Source: Bradyrhizobium algeriense (GTDB lineage Bacteria; Pseudomonadota; Alphaproteobacteria; Rhizobiales; Xanthobacteraceae). Taken from it: DNA of 64,000 bases. Below the pieces are notes generated by a model. The model saw only the letters and a list, made by a program, of their open reading frames with translations. It ran no database searches and was not told the DNA's origin. Made by a program: the position numbers and the translations under genes. Below, piece after piece: positions 17,655 through 27,025 of the stretch. Numbering within the stretch: the first letter of the stretch is position 1; every line of letters starts with the position of its first letter. The DNA lies in assembly GCF_003062295.1 (NCBI RefSeq), contig NZ_PYCN01000019.1, forward strand, positions 62,001-126,000, written 5' to 3'.

Positions 17655-18467
17655 TCAGTTCGCGGGTGTAGTGTAGTTGGTGAAGTCGATCTTGAAGAGG
17701 CCGGGATCGACCTTCTTGGACGAGTCCAGATTGTAGACCGCAATCGTGGTGTCGTAACCCTGCGGGTCGGTTACCGTCCATTGCTTGAGCTGGCCGTCCT
17801 TGACGCCGACCATCAGCATCAGCCGGCTGGTGCCGATCAGGGCCTGCTTCTCCTCGATGGTGACGCTGATGTAGATGTCATCGGCCGTGACGTTGACGAC
17901 GTTGGTGTCCTTCAGCAGATCGATCCGGTCCGACAGCAGGAAGCGCAGCGGCGTTTGCGACAGCGGATAGATGTCCTGGGTCGCAAGCTTCGTATCCCGC
18001 ACCGCCAGCGACGAGCCGTCGGCGATGATCGCGATCGGGCTGGGCGCGTCGTACTCGAAACGCACCTTGCCCGGCTTCTGGATGTAGAAATCGCCCTTGG
18101 TCTTGCTGCCGTCGGGGCCGACCTGGACGAAATTTCCGACCAGCGTCTGCAGCGAAGAGAGATAGGAACTGACCCGGGCAGCCTGCGCCTTCTGATTGGA
18201 GTCGAAGGTTGCAAAAATATTAGCCGGAACATTGCGGTTCGGGTCGGGAATCACCGGGTTGGGCGGCGTCTGGGTGGCGCCGGTGGTCGTCGGCCCCTTC
18301 TCCTGCGCACTCATCTGCACGCTGCCGTCGCGGGCCTTGGCCTTCGGCGCGGGCTTCGGAACCGGCACGGTCTGCGAGAGCGCAGGCGTCGCGAAGCCTG
18401 CGATGGATATGGCGATCAAAAGGGCCAGTCCGGAGCGCAGCCCGCGATGGGTCGGTTGTTGTGTCAT
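17655..18467 (-). CDS. lolA: Outer-membrane lipoprotein carrier protein LolA
   Basis: LolA shuttles lipoproteins across the periplasm from LolCDE to the outer membrane. The 270-residue protein has a signal peptide (LALLIAISIAGFATPALSQ), then a proline/lysine-rich region of about 60 residues. The LolA barrel follows, with GNFVQVGPDGSKTKGDFYIQ, KPGKVRFEYDAP and VRDTKLATQDIYPLSQTPL. The long N-terminal insert makes it larger than E. coli LolA, which I believe is usual in this group. The start at ATG 18467 is preferred over a TTG at 18491. It follows ftsK by 125 bases. Confidence 0.92.
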   Translation of the reverse strand: MTQQPTHRGLRSGLALLIAISIAGFATPALSQTVPVPKPAPKAKARDGSVQMSAQEKGPTTTGATQTPPNPVIPDPNRNVPANIFATFDSNQKAQAARVSSYLSSLQTLVGNFVQVGPDGSKTKGDFYIQKPGKVRFEYDAPSPIAIIADGSSLAVRDTKLATQDIYPLSQTPLRFLLSDRIDLLKDTNVVNVTADDIYISVTIEEKQALIGTSRLMLMVGVKDGQLKQWTVTDPQGYDTTIAVYNLDSSKKVDPGLFKIDFTNYTTPAN

Positions 18468-18592
18468 CAGGTATTTCGGATCTCTATTCAACGAGGCACC
18501 CCGCTGCCGGCCATTTTATCGTGCTTTCGACCAAAGGAGGTATCGTTTTTCCGTGAAAATCGTTGCGCCGAAACCCCGTTTGGCGCCGGTAT

Positions 18593-21034
18593 CTAGAATC
18601 CGCCCTCTTCTTCCGCGACCAGAATTTCGCGTTTGCCGGCGTGATTCGCCTGCCCGACGATGCCTTCGAGTTCCATCCGCTCCATCAACGACGCGGCGCG
18701 GTTGTAGCCGATCTGCAGCCGGCGCTGAATATAGGAGGTCGAGGCCTTGCGGTCGCGCTTGACGATCGCAACCGCCTGCGAGAACAGGTCGCCGCCGCCA
18801 TCGCCGCCCATGCCGGTGGAATCGAACACCGCGCCGTCCTCGTCGGTCGGCTCTTCCGCGGTGACCGCCTCCAGATATTCCGGCTGGCCCTGCGTCTTGA
18901 GATGACGCACGACCTTCTCGACTTCCTCGTCGGAGACGAATGGCCCGTGTACGCGGCTGATGCGTCCGCCGCCGGCCATATAGAGCATGTCGCCCTGGCC
19001 GAGCAGTTGCTCGGCGCCCATTTCGCCGAGGATGGTGCGACTGTCGATTTTCGAGGTGACCTGAAACGAGATACGGGTCGGGAAGTTCGCCTTGATGGTG
19101 CCGGTGATGACGTCGACCGAGGGACGCTGGGTTGCGAGGATCACGTGCAGGCCGGCGGCGCGCGCCATCTGGGCGAGACGTTGCACCGCGCCTTCGATAT
19201 CCTTGCCGGCCACCATCATCAGGTCGGCCATTTCGTCGACGATGATGACGATATAGGGCAGCGGTTCGAGGTCGAGCTTTTCGTCCTCGTAGATCGCCTT
19301 GCCGGTTTCCTTGTCGAAGCCGGTATGCACCGTGCGCGTCAGTTCTTCGCCCTTGCCCTTGGCTTCGACGAGGCGCTGGTTGTAACCGTCGATGTTGCGC
19401 ACGCCGAGCTTGGCCATTTTCTTGTAGCGCTCTTCCATCTCGCGCACGGCCCATTTCAGCGCCACCACCGCCTTCTTCGGGTCGGTCACGACCGGCGTCA
19501 GCAGATGCGGGATGCCGTCATAGACGGAGAGTTCGAGCATTTTTGGATCGACCATGATCAGGCGGCACTGATCCGGCCGCAAGCGGTAGACCAGGCTCAG
19601 GATCATGGTGTTGATCGCGACCGATTTGCCGGAGCCGGTGGTGCCGGCGATCAGCATATGCGGCGTGCGCGCCAGATCGATGATGATGGATTCGCCGCCG
19701 ATATTCTTGCCGAGGCAGAGCGGAAGTTTCGCGTGCGACTCGTCCTTCGTGGTCAGCAATTCGCGCAGGTAAACCTTTTCGCGATGCATATTCGGCAGTT
19801 CGATGCCGATGGCGTTGCGGCCGGCGACCACGGCGACGCGGGCCGAGAGCGCGCTCATCGAGCGGGCGATATCGTCGGCAAGGCCGATCACGCGCGAGGA
19901 TTTGATGCCGGGTGCCGGTTCGAGCTCGTACAGCGTCACGACCGGGCCGGGGTTGGCCTTGACGATCTCGCCGCGGACGCCGAAATCGCCGAGCACGCCT
20001 TCCAGCGCGCGCGAATTGGCCTCCAGCTCGGCCTTGCTGAGCGGTTGCCGGTCCGATGCCTTGGGTGCCGTCAGCACCGAGACCGAAGGCAGTTCGAATT
20101 TGTCGGATTTGCGTGCCGCCGCGCGCGGCGCGGCCTTCTTGCGCGGAGCGCGAGCGGCCGGGACTTCCTCGTCCTCGTCTTCCTCTTCTTCCTCGTCCTC
20201 GAATTCCTCTTCCCGCGGGGCCAGTGCCGGTGCAGCGCGGCCTTTGAGGCTCGGTTCCTGACGTTCGAACGAGGCGGTGCGAGGCGGCGGCGAACTCGAC
20301 ACCAGCGATCGATAGGCCGCGCTCATCAGCCAAGCGAGCCGCGCCTTTGCGCTCATCAGCGCGTGATACACCCATCCGAGCGAAACCGAACTGCGATCCC
20401 CTTCTTCCTCGAAGGGCGCGTCATCGTCCTCGATCGGTGTCAGCTCTTCATCTCTCGGACGCGAGCCCCAGCCGCTGGCAAACAGAAAGGCCGCGCACAT
20501 CGCCACGAACAGGATGATGCCGAGAACGAGACGATAGGTGAAGCCGGCCGGACCGAATACCACGGCCGGCGCCCGCACCAGCGCATCGCCGACGACGCCG
20601 CCAAGGCCGGTCGGCAGCGCCCACGTTCCGCCATGCGGCCAGCAGCTTGCAAAGCCCGCCGCGATCACCGTGCAGAGAATCCAGCATCCAAGGCGCAGCG
20701 CTTCGCGGTCGAAGGTGCGATGGGTCAGCATGCGCCAGCCCCACACCGCGACGGGGAGGATCAGCATGATCGCGCCGAGGCCGAGAATCTGCATCAGGAG
20801 ATCGGCGCCGATCGCGCCGGGATAACCGAGAACGTTGCGGATCGGACGCGACGTCGCGTGGCTCAGGCTCGGGTCCTGTACCGACCACGTCATCAACGCC
20901 GCCGCCGCCACGCCGGACAGCCCGATCAGGCCGAGGCCTGCAAGCTCGCGCAGCCGTCGCGCGAGGGCGTCGCGGATCGAGACCGGCAGATGGCCGACCA
21001 GGGGAATGACACGTTCGATCGCTGGCATGCTCAT
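18593..21034 (-). CDS. ftsK: DNA translocase FtsK
   Basis: This 813-residue septal protein pumps DNA so that chromosome dimers are resolved and DNA clears the division site. The N-terminal third has four predicted membrane helices. A linker of about 200 residues contains a strongly acidic run of Glu and Asp (plus-strand positions near 20160-20220). The motor domain has Walker A GTTGSGKS at residues 464-471 and Walker B VIIVDEMADLMM. The C-terminal gamma domain (STSYIQRRLQIGYNRAA) recognises KOPS. The start at 21034 has AGGG upstream; the frame continues beyond but overlaps the aminotransferase stop. Aminotransferase, ftsK and lolA form a probable operon. Confidence 0.96.
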   Translation of the reverse strand: MSMPAIERVIPLVGHLPVSIRDALARRLRELAGLGLIGLSGVAAAALMTWSVQDPSLSHATSRPIRNVLGYPGAIGADLLMQILGLGAIMLILPVAVWGWRMLTHRTFDREALRLGCWILCTVIAAGFASCWPHGGTWALPTGLGGVVGDALVRAPAVVFGPAGFTYRLVLGIILFVAMCAAFLFASGWGSRPRDEELTPIEDDDAPFEEEGDRSSVSLGWVYHALMSAKARLAWLMSAAYRSLVSSSPPPRTASFERQEPSLKGRAAPALAPREEEFEDEEEEEDEDEEVPAARAPRKKAAPRAAARKSDKFELPSVSVLTAPKASDRQPLSKAELEANSRALEGVLGDFGVRGEIVKANPGPVVTLYELEPAPGIKSSRVIGLADDIARSMSALSARVAVVAGRNAIGIELPNMHREKVYLRELLTTKDESHAKLPLCLGKNIGGESIIIDLARTPHMLIAGTTGSGKSVAINTMILSLVYRLRPDQCRLIMVDPKMLELSVYDGIPHLLTPVVTDPKKAVVALKWAVREMEERYKKMAKLGVRNIDGYNQRLVEAKGKGEELTRTVHTGFDKETGKAIYEDEKLDLEPLPYIVIIVDEMADLMMVAGKDIEGAVQRLAQMARAAGLHVILATQRPSVDVITGTIKANFPTRISFQVTSKIDSRTILGEMGAEQLLGQGDMLYMAGGGRISRVHGPFVSDEEVEKVVRHLKTQGQPEYLEAVTAEEPTDEDGAVFDSTGMGGDGGGDLFSQAVAIVKRDRKASTSYIQRRLQIGYNRAASLMERMELEGIVGQANHAGKREILVAEEEGGF

Positions 21035-21047
21035 GGGGGCCCTGCGA

Positions 21048-22271
21048 TTAATCCAGAATTTCGACCAGCCGGTGCAATGCCTCGGCCGTTGATTCACTGT
21101 CTGAGACCAGCGCGAGGCGGATGTAGCCTGCGCCGGGATTGAAGCCGTCGTTCTGCGGTCGCGACAGATAACTTCCCGGGATCACGCGGACGCCCGCATC
21201 CCGATAGAGTTTGACCGCCACAGCTTCATCGCCGCCGCGCTCGGAGACGTCGAGCCAGACGCAGAAGCCGCCGGCGGGCCGCACATAGCCGTAGCGGCTG
21301 CCGAGAATCTGGTCGGCGAGATCGAACTTGATGCGGTAAAGTCTGCGGTTTTCTTCGACGTGCATTTCGTCGCTATAGGCGGCGACCGCGACGTGCTGCA
21401 GCGGCACCGGCACCTGGGGTGCCGCGACATTGCGCAATTCATGAAAGGCCGCGAGAAATTTGCGGTCGCCGGCGGCAAAACCGACGCGCATGCCGGGCAG
21501 GTTCGAGCGCTTCGACAGCGACTGGAACGCAACCACGTTGGCAAAATCGGGCCCGGCGCATTCCAGCGCGCTGCCCGGCGCCTGCCTTGTGTAGATTTCC
21601 GAATAGCACTCGTCGCTCAGGATCATGAAGCCATGGCGGTCGGCGAGTTTCTTCAAGCGGATGAAGTAGTCGCGCGAAGCGACCGAACCTTGCGGATTGG
21701 CGGGCGAGGCGATGTACATCGCCACGGTTCGGGCCAGCGTCGCCTCGTCGAGCGCGTCGAGATCCGGCAAAAATCCGTTGGCGAGAGTGGTCGGCAGGTA
21801 AATCAGTTCGCAACCGGCGGCGCGGGCGCCCGCGCCATAGGCCGGATAAAACGGGTTGGGCATCAGGATCGCGGGCCTGCCCTTGCGCGGGCCAACATAA
21901 CGGGCGGCGGTGATCGCCGCGAAAAACAGCCCCTCGCGGCTGCCGCTCAGCACCAGAATTTCGCTCTCGGGATCGATCGGCCGGGGGAGCTGGAACCGAG
22001 TCGAAAGCCAATTGGCTGCTGCCCGCCGGAACGGCTCGATGCCCTTGGCCAGGGGATAGCGGCCGAACTCGGCAATGTGCTTCGCCAGGACCGGCCCGAC
22101 AAAATCCGGCACCGGGTGCTGCGGCTCGCCTAATGACAGCGTAATCAACGGCTTGGCCGGTTGGTACGGCGCCAGCAGCTCGGTGGTCCGCAGAAAGGGC
22201 GAACGCTCGGCCTGACCGGCAGGTACGCTGCCGGCGCCCTGCGCCACGCCGGAAGAGGCAGTCATCGCCAT
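21048..22271 (-). CDS. Class I/II PLP-dependent aminotransferase (DapC-like)
   Basis: This 407-residue fold-type I aminotransferase has the PLP lysine in SLSKRSNLPGMRVGF and the conserved SPANPQGSV and LSDECYSEIY motifs. The SKRSNLPGMR sequence resembles N-succinyldiaminopimelate aminotransferase DapC of other Proteobacteria. A role in lysine and DAP synthesis next to ftsK would make sense for cell-wall supply, but substrate specificity cannot be read from the sequence. Its stop is 13 bases before the ftsK start. Confidence 0.85.
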   Translation of the reverse strand: MAMTASSGVAQGAGSVPAGQAERSPFLRTTELLAPYQPAKPLITLSLGEPQHPVPDFVGPVLAKHIAEFGRYPLAKGIEPFRRAAANWLSTRFQLPRPIDPESEILVLSGSREGLFFAAITAARYVGPRKGRPAILMPNPFYPAYGAGARAAGCELIYLPTTLANGFLPDLDALDEATLARTVAMYIASPANPQGSVASRDYFIRLKKLADRHGFMILSDECYSEIYTRQAPGSALECAGPDFANVVAFQSLSKRSNLPGMRVGFAAGDRKFLAAFHELRNVAAPQVPVPLQHVAVAAYSDEMHVEENRRLYRIKFDLADQILGSRYGYVRPAGGFCVWLDVSERGGDEAVAVKLYRDAGVRVIPGSYLSRPQNDGFNPGAGYIRLALVSDSESTAEALHRLVEILD

Positions 22272-22554
22272 GTCTGAAACGCCAGCACTTTCAATAGCGG
22301 TCGAGGGACCAAACCTCCGACCGGAAACACATCAAACCACCATAGATACGGCGAGGTTAAGACGCGATTAACCATCGGCGCCCGCAGCGATTTTACGGCC
22401 TTTTCACCCTTGGACGATATTTCTTGAAAAACGGTGCCAAAAGCGATCGGGGATCGCCAAGTGACGATCCTCCAAGCGGGCCACACGGCGGTCCAGGACT
22501 CGACCGCGGCGCAAGCCATCGCAGCCAAATTCCTGGAGGTGGCGGTTCCTGTTG

Positions 22555-22962
22555 CTACCGCGCCGGCATCCGCTCGAAGGCGGGCATGCCCTCGGGCACG
22601 TGGTGGTAGGGCTGTTTGTCGACGGTGTAGATAGCGATCTGCGGGCCGCCGAACAGGCTGGGATCGTCGAGCGTACCGACCTTGACTACTACGGCGGGCC
22701 GGCCCGGCGGGCGCGTCACGACGTGGGTGCCGCATTCGGCGCAGAATTCCCGCGTCACCGCGCGTTCCAGGTCGGTGCGGGTGAATTGCTTCGGGGCTTG
22801 CCCGGTGTATTTGAAGCCGGCGGCCGGCATCACCAGGAACAGGTTGGTCGAGCCGCCGGTGATATACTGACATTCGCGGCAGTGGCACTGCGCCTTCATC
22901 ATCGGCTCGCCCTCGGCCACGTAGCGCACTTTACCGCAATAGCATCCGCCTTCGAGTTTCAT
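22555..22962 (-). CDS. GFA-family (CENP-V fold) zinc protein
   Basis: This 135-residue protein has the zinc-binding pattern of glutathione-dependent formaldehyde-activating-like proteins: GGCYCGKVRY at the N-terminus, QCHCRECQY, and FCAECGTHVV. The family fold is clear but most members have no proven activity, so a formaldehyde role is not claimed. Start ATG 22962 has AGGGAGAA upstream; earlier in-frame codons are rejected because they run through the amtB terminator region. The 283 bases between its stop and the aminotransferase start hold no gene that I can see. Confidence 0.85.
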   Translation of the reverse strand: MKLEGGCYCGKVRYVAEGEPMMKAQCHCRECQYITGGSTNLFLVMPAAGFKYTGQAPKQFTRTDLERAVTREFCAECGTHVVTRPPGRPAVVVKVGTLDDPSLFGGPQIAIYTVDKQPYHHVPEGMPAFERMPAR

Positions 22963-23027
22963 GACGTTCTCCCTGTGCTGTTGCCGGCATTTCGTCGGAT
23001 CGCGCCCGGTTTGGCAAACCCTTTTCG

Positions 23028-23063
23028 CCAAAAAGAAGGGGCTCCAACTTGCGCTGGAGCCCC
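23028..23063 (-). terminator. Rho-independent terminator downstream of amtB
   Basis: On the minus strand GGGGCTCCA (23063-23055) pairs with TGGAGCCCC (23046-23038) and is followed by TTCTTTTTGG. This is a strong intrinsic terminator oriented for the glnK-amtB operon. Confidence 0.85.
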
Positions 23064-23112
23064 TCAACGGTCAGGGCATTGCCGGGTATGTGCCCGAACC
23101 GGAGTTGTGGAT

Positions 23113-23153
23113 GCGACCCCGGGGCAACGACTACGTTGCCCCTTGGGGATCGC
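23113..23153 (-). repeat. Large hairpin directly after amtB
   Basis: Inner arms GGGGCAACG (23121-23129) and CGTTGCCCC (23134-23142) close a four-base loop. Outer arms GCGACCCC and GGGGATCGC extend the stem imperfectly. It lies 13 bases beyond the amtB stop and upstream of the intrinsic terminator, so it may protect the 3' end or help termination. Confidence 0.65.
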
Positions 23154-23166
23154 ACCCCGGGAGAAC

Positions 23167-24609
23167 TTACATGTTGTAAGCGCGCTCCGTGTGCTCGGTG
23201 ACGTCGAGGCCTTCACGCTCGGTTTCGACGTTGACGCGCAGGCCGACGATGACATCGACCACCTTGTAGAGGATCGCCGAACCGATGCCCGACCACACCA
23301 GCGTGGTGCAGACGCCCCAGAGCTGCGAGGTCATCTGCGCAACGAAGTCGTAGTCGGCGATCTTGCCGGCGGCGTAGTCCATGACGCCGGTGCCGCCGAG
23401 CGCCGGATTCACCAGGATGCCGGTGCCGAGCGCGCCGATGATGCCGCCGATGCAGTGGACGCCGAACACGTCGAGAGAGTCGTCATAGCCGAGCGAGTTC
23501 TTCACCACGGTGCAGAAGAACAGGCAGACGACGCCGACCACGAGACCAAGCACGATCGCGCCCATCGGACCAGAATAGCCGGCCGCAGGCGTAACTGCCA
23601 CGAGGCCCGCCACCGCGCCCGACAACGCGCCGAGCACCGAGGGATGACCCTTGACGATCCATTCCGCGAACATCCAGGCCATCGCCGCCGCTGCGGTTGC
23701 AACGAAGGAGTTGGTCATGGCGAGCGCGGCGCCGCCGGAGGCTTCGAGGTTCGATCCGGCGTTGAAGCCGAACCAGCCGACCCAGAGCAGCGAAGCGCCG
23801 ATCATGGTCATGGTCAGCGAGTGCGGAGCCATCAGCTCCTTGCCGTAGCCGACGCGCTTGCCGATCAGGAGCGCACCAACAAGGCCGGCGATACCGGCGT
23901 TGATATGCACCACGGTGCCGCCGGCGAAGTCGATTGCGCCCTTCTTGAAGATCCAGCCGGCATCGGCGTTGATCTCGTCGAGCTTGGCCTGCGCCGCGGT
24001 CTTCGCCGCACCGTCAGCCGCCGCGGCGAGCGCCTTGGCTGCATCCGTGATCAGATCCGGACCGGGCCAGTACCAGACCATATGCGCGATCGGCAGATAG
24101 ATCAGGGTCACCCAGAGCGGAACGAACAAGGCAACCGCCGCGAACTTCATGCGTTCGGCGAAGGCGCCGACGATGAGGGCAGGCGTGATCGCCGCGAAGG
24201 TCATCTGGAAGCAGATATAGATGAGCTCGGTGATGTTGGCATCGACGCTGAAGGTTGCGGCCTTCGATTCCAGGGTTACGCCCATCAGGAAGGCCTTGGA
24301 GAAGCCGCCGATGAAGTCGGAACCGCCGGTGAAGGCGAGGCTGTAGCCGTAGAGCGACCAGAGCAGGACGACGATGCAGACGGTGTAGAACACCTGCATC
24401 AGGACCGAGAGCATGTTCTTGGAACGGACGAGACCGCCGTAGAACAGCGCCAGGCCGGGAATGGTCATCAACAGCACCAGCACTGTCGACGTCAGCATCC
24501 AGGCGTTGTCGCCCTTGTTGACGGTTGGTTCGGCGTAGGCCGCGGTCGCGGCGAACAGGCCGACTGCGAGGGCCGCCAGTCCCGCGCTATAGGGACGTTT
24601 AAACGTCAT
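23167..24609 (-). CDS. amtB: Ammonium transporter AmtB (first copy)
   Basis: This 480-residue trimeric ammonium channel has a signal-like N-terminus (GLFAATAAYA) and eleven membrane helices. Conserved signatures are NKGDNAWMLTSTVLVLLMTIPGLALFYGGLV across the first helix, GGTVVHINAGIAGLVGAL with the first pore histidine and VFGVHCIGGIIGALGTG with the second. The C-terminal tail after helix 11 (EREGLDVTEHTERAYNM) is the GlnK-contact region. It lies 38 bases downstream of glnK, the classical GlnK-AmtB regulatory pair. It is larger than the second copy at 25291 owing to an inserted Ala-rich loop around KALAAAADGAAKTAAQ. Confidence 0.96.
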   Translation of the reverse strand: MTFKRPYSAGLAALAVGLFAATAAYAEPTVNKGDNAWMLTSTVLVLLMTIPGLALFYGGLVRSKNMLSVLMQVFYTVCIVVLLWSLYGYSLAFTGGSDFIGGFSKAFLMGVTLESKAATFSVDANITELIYICFQMTFAAITPALIVGAFAERMKFAAVALFVPLWVTLIYLPIAHMVWYWPGPDLITDAAKALAAAADGAAKTAAQAKLDEINADAGWIFKKGAIDFAGGTVVHINAGIAGLVGALLIGKRVGYGKELMAPHSLTMTMIGASLLWVGWFGFNAGSNLEASGGAALAMTNSFVATAAAAMAWMFAEWIVKGHPSVLGALSGAVAGLVAVTPAAGYSGPMGAIVLGLVVGVVCLFFCTVVKNSLGYDDSLDVFGVHCIGGIIGALGTGILVNPALGGTGVMDYAAGKIADYDFVAQMTSQLWGVCTTLVWSGIGSAILYKVVDVIVGLRVNVETEREGLDVTEHTERAYNM

Positions 24610-24647
24610 TTGGTTTTACTCCTGAGTGGTAAGGTTTGAGCGCGAAA

Positions 24648-24986
24648 TCAGAGGGCCGCAGCATCCGCCTCACCCGTGCGGATGCGCACCGCATGGTCGA
24701 GGTTGATGACGAAGATCTTGCCGTCGCCGATCTGGCCGGTCTTGGCAGCGGAGGTGATGGCGTCGATGGTCTTGTCGACCTGATCCGAGGCGACAGCGAC
24801 CTCGATCTTGATCTTGGGCAGGAAGCTCACGGCATATTCGGCGCCGCGATAGATTTCCGTATGGCCCTTCTGGCGGCCATACCCTTTGACTTCCGTCACC
24901 GTGAGACCATGAACGCCGATGGCGGTCAGGGCATCCCGGACTTCTTCGAGCTTGAATGGCTTGATGATCGCCATAACAATTTTCAT
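24648..24986 (-). CDS. glnK: PII nitrogen regulatory protein GlnK (first copy)
   Basis: PII proteins read 2-oxoglutarate, ATP/ADP and uridylylation state and block AmtB when nitrogen is plentiful. The 112-residue protein starts MKIVMAIIKPFKLEEV at ATG 24986. The T-loop GRQKGHTEIYRGAEY contains Tyr51, the uridylylation site. The B-loop TGQIGDGKIFV and the C-loop RIRTGE are intact. A sigma-54-like promoter sits about 105 bases upstream, consistent with nitrogen-starvation control. Upstream in-frame codons exist but are not family-like. Confidence 0.96.
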   Translation of the reverse strand: MKIVMAIIKPFKLEEVRDALTAIGVHGLTVTEVKGYGRQKGHTEIYRGAEYAVSFLPKIKIEVAVASDQVDKTIDAITSAAKTGQIGDGKIFVINLDHAVRIRTGEADAAAL

Positions 24987-25090
24987 GGGTATTGTCCCCG
25001 CTTGGGCCCGGTTCAGACCGACCGGGCGTTCTCGACTGAGGTTCACCACGCGGAGATGTTCACTACGCGGGCACAGCCATGACCCTTAGA

Positions 25091-25106
25091 ATCAAATGCC
25101 GTGCCA
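25091..25106 (-). promoter_or_regulatory. Sigma-54 (RpoN) promoter candidate for glnK-amtB
   Basis: Read on the minus strand, TGGCACGGCATTTGAT has a perfect -24 element (TGGCACG) and correct spacing to a -12 element TTGA, against the consensus TTGC. Known glnK-amtB operons are NtrC/RpoN controlled. The remaining 24987-25290 interval (304 bases) contains no gene; no convincing NtrC binding pair was found by eye. Confidence 0.6.
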
Positions 25107-25290
25107 GATCGGGACCGTTCCCTAACAGACTATGAATCCGGCCCTTTTCGCCCTCTGCGGGAATTGCACGTTCCTGCGCCATTCCGTCGCGCTCAAAGCG
25201 TAGTCAGGCCTGCCTAAATCGTGGGCGCATCTGGCAGGCATCACAATCCTGCTCAGCGGCCGGGCAAGAAAACGGTAATGGGGTGGGGAT

Positions 25291-26595
25291 CTATTGCAGC
25301 GCTTCGCCGTGCTGCGAGATATCGAGGCCTTCCAGCTCCTGCTGCATCGACACCCGCAGCGGGGCGAACACGCCAACGAACTTGAGCAGCACAAAGGTAA
25401 CGCCGCCGGACCACACCAGCGTCGCGGCGATCCCATAGAGCTGGATCAGGACCTGTTGCGCATTGCCCTCGATCAGACCTGGGGTGCCGCCGATCGCGTT
25501 CACCGCGAACACGCCGGCGAGCAATGTGCCGGTCAATCCGCCAACGCCATGGACGCCGAACACGTCGAGCGAGTCGTCATATTTGAGGCGCTGCTTGAGC
25601 CAGGTGCAGGCCCAGAAACAGAGCGTTCCCGCGACGACGCCGATCAGGACGCCGTGCCACGGCGCAACGAATCCGGAGGCCGGCGTGATGGTGCCAAGCC
25701 CCGCGACGGCGCCCGATATCATGCCGAGCACCGACGGTTTGCGCCGTGTCCCCCATTCGATCGCGGCCCAGGTCAGCGCGCCGGCGCAGGCGGCCAGATG
25801 GGTCGCGGTGATCGCCATCACCGCGCGCGAGTTCGCGCCCAGCGCCGATCCGCCATTGAAGCCGAACCAGCCGACCCACAACAATCCGGTGCCGATCACG
25901 GCAAGTGACAGGTCGAACGGCGCGAGGTTCTCGCTGCCATAGCCGTGACGCGGGCCCATCACCTTCGCCGCAACCAGTCCGCCGATGCCGGCGGAAAGAT
26001 GCACGACGAGGCCGCCGGCGAAATCCAGCACGCCCCAGGTGGCAAGGAATCCGCCACCCCACACCCAGTGCGCGAGCGGCACATAGACGAACATGAACCA
26101 GCCGACGGAAAAAAGCAGATATGCCGAGAATCGCATCCGGTCCGCCACCGCGCCTGCCACCAGCGCTACCGTGATGATCGCAAACGTCATCTGGTACAGC
26201 ATGAAGAGCGCTTCCGGTATCGTCTTCGCCGCCGGGTTGACGCTCTCCATCGTCATTCCGATCAAAAACCAGCGGTCGAGCGTGCCGATCCAGGGACCGT
26301 CGCCGACAAAGGCCAGCGAATAGCCGAACGCCACCCAGAGGATCGAGATGATCGCAACGGCAGCGAGGCTCTGCGCCATTGTCGCCAGCACGTTCTTCTT
26401 GCGCACCATGCCGGAATAGAACAGCGCCAGGCCCGGTATCGTCATCATCAATACCAGCGCGGTGGCAACGATCATCCACGCGGTGTCGGCGGCGTTGATC
26501 GTGGACGTCTCGGCCAGGGCCGGCGTCGCGAGCGAGCTCGCCGCAAGCGCGATGAGCGCAGCATTCCCCGCTGCACGATACGATGGTGCCCCCAT
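25291..26595 (-). CDS. Ammonium transporter AmtB (second copy)
   Basis: This 434-residue paralogue of the downstream AmtB has signal-like residues (LIALAASSLATPALA), the LVLMMTIPGLALFYSGMVRKKN first-helix signature, GGLVVHLSAGIGGLVAA and VFGVHGVGGLTGTLLAG with the two pore histidines. The tail EGLDISQHGEALQ is shorter than in the first copy. A GGGGGAA ribosome site precedes the start. It lies 91 bases after its own glnK paralogue and about 300 bases before the second pair, pointing to a tandem duplication followed by divergence. Confidence 0.95.
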   Translation of the reverse strand: MGAPSYRAAGNAALIALAASSLATPALAETSTINAADTAWMIVATALVLMMTIPGLALFYSGMVRKKNVLATMAQSLAAVAIISILWVAFGYSLAFVGDGPWIGTLDRWFLIGMTMESVNPAAKTIPEALFMLYQMTFAIITVALVAGAVADRMRFSAYLLFSVGWFMFVYVPLAHWVWGGGFLATWGVLDFAGGLVVHLSAGIGGLVAAKVMGPRHGYGSENLAPFDLSLAVIGTGLLWVGWFGFNGGSALGANSRAVMAITATHLAACAGALTWAAIEWGTRRKPSVLGMISGAVAGLGTITPASGFVAPWHGVLIGVVAGTLCFWACTWLKQRLKYDDSLDVFGVHGVGGLTGTLLAGVFAVNAIGGTPGLIEGNAQQVLIQLYGIAATLVWSGGVTFVLLKFVGVFAPLRVSMQQELEGLDISQHGEALQ

Positions 26596-26686
26596 GGAAT
26601 TCCCCCGGCCTGTTGTCGTTTTGTTGTCGTTTCTTGGCTTCTCGCGATCGGCGTCGTTGCCACCGCGCCTTTAACTCAGTGAAGCC

Positions 26687-27025
26687 TTAGAGTGCGTCGC
26701 TATCGGTCTCGCCGGTGCGGATGCGTAAGGCGTGGTCGATCGGCGTGACAAAGATCTTGCCGTCGCCGATCTGCCCGGTACGCGCGTTCGCGGTAATGAC
26801 CTCGACCGCTTTTTCGGCGACGTCGGAGGCGACCGCGATTTCGATTCGGAGCTTGGGCAGGAAGTTCACGACATATTCGGCGCCGCGATAGATTTCGGTG
26901 TGGCCCTTCTGGCGGCCGTAGCCCTTGACCTCGGTCACCGTCATGCCGTGGACGCCGATGGCCGTCAGCGCCTGGCGCACCTCGTCAAGCTTGAAGGGTT
27001 TGATGATCGCGACGACGAGTTTCAT
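26687..27025 (-). CDS. PII nitrogen regulatory protein GlnK (second copy)
   Basis: This 112-residue PII protein begins MKLVVAIIKPFKLDEVRQAL. Tyr51 is kept in the T-loop GRQKGHTEIYRGAEY, with TGQIGDGKIFVTPIDHALRIRTGE later. It differs from the first copy mainly in the C-terminal half (NFLPKLRIEIAVASDVAEKA). It pairs with the amtB copy downstream of it. No canonical sigma-54 promoter was found in the 247 bases upstream on this strand. Confidence 0.95.
   Translation of the reverse strand: MKLVVAIIKPFKLDEVRQALTAIGVHGMTVTEVKGYGRQKGHTEIYRGAEYVVNFLPKLRIEIAVASDVAEKAVEVITANARTGQIGDGKIFVTPIDHALRIRTGETDSDAL

Noticed and set aside
18563..21142. A plus-strand open frame of 859 codons opposite ftsK
   Set aside because: It is the antisense shadow of a fully recognisable ftsK; it has no motif or ribosome site, and its His/Arg-rich composition is typical of a GC-rich reverse frame.
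22552..24639. A plus-strand open frame of 695 codons opposite amtB
   Set aside because: It runs antisense through amtB and the GFA gene, crosses both terminator hairpins, and its composition is that of a shadow frame.
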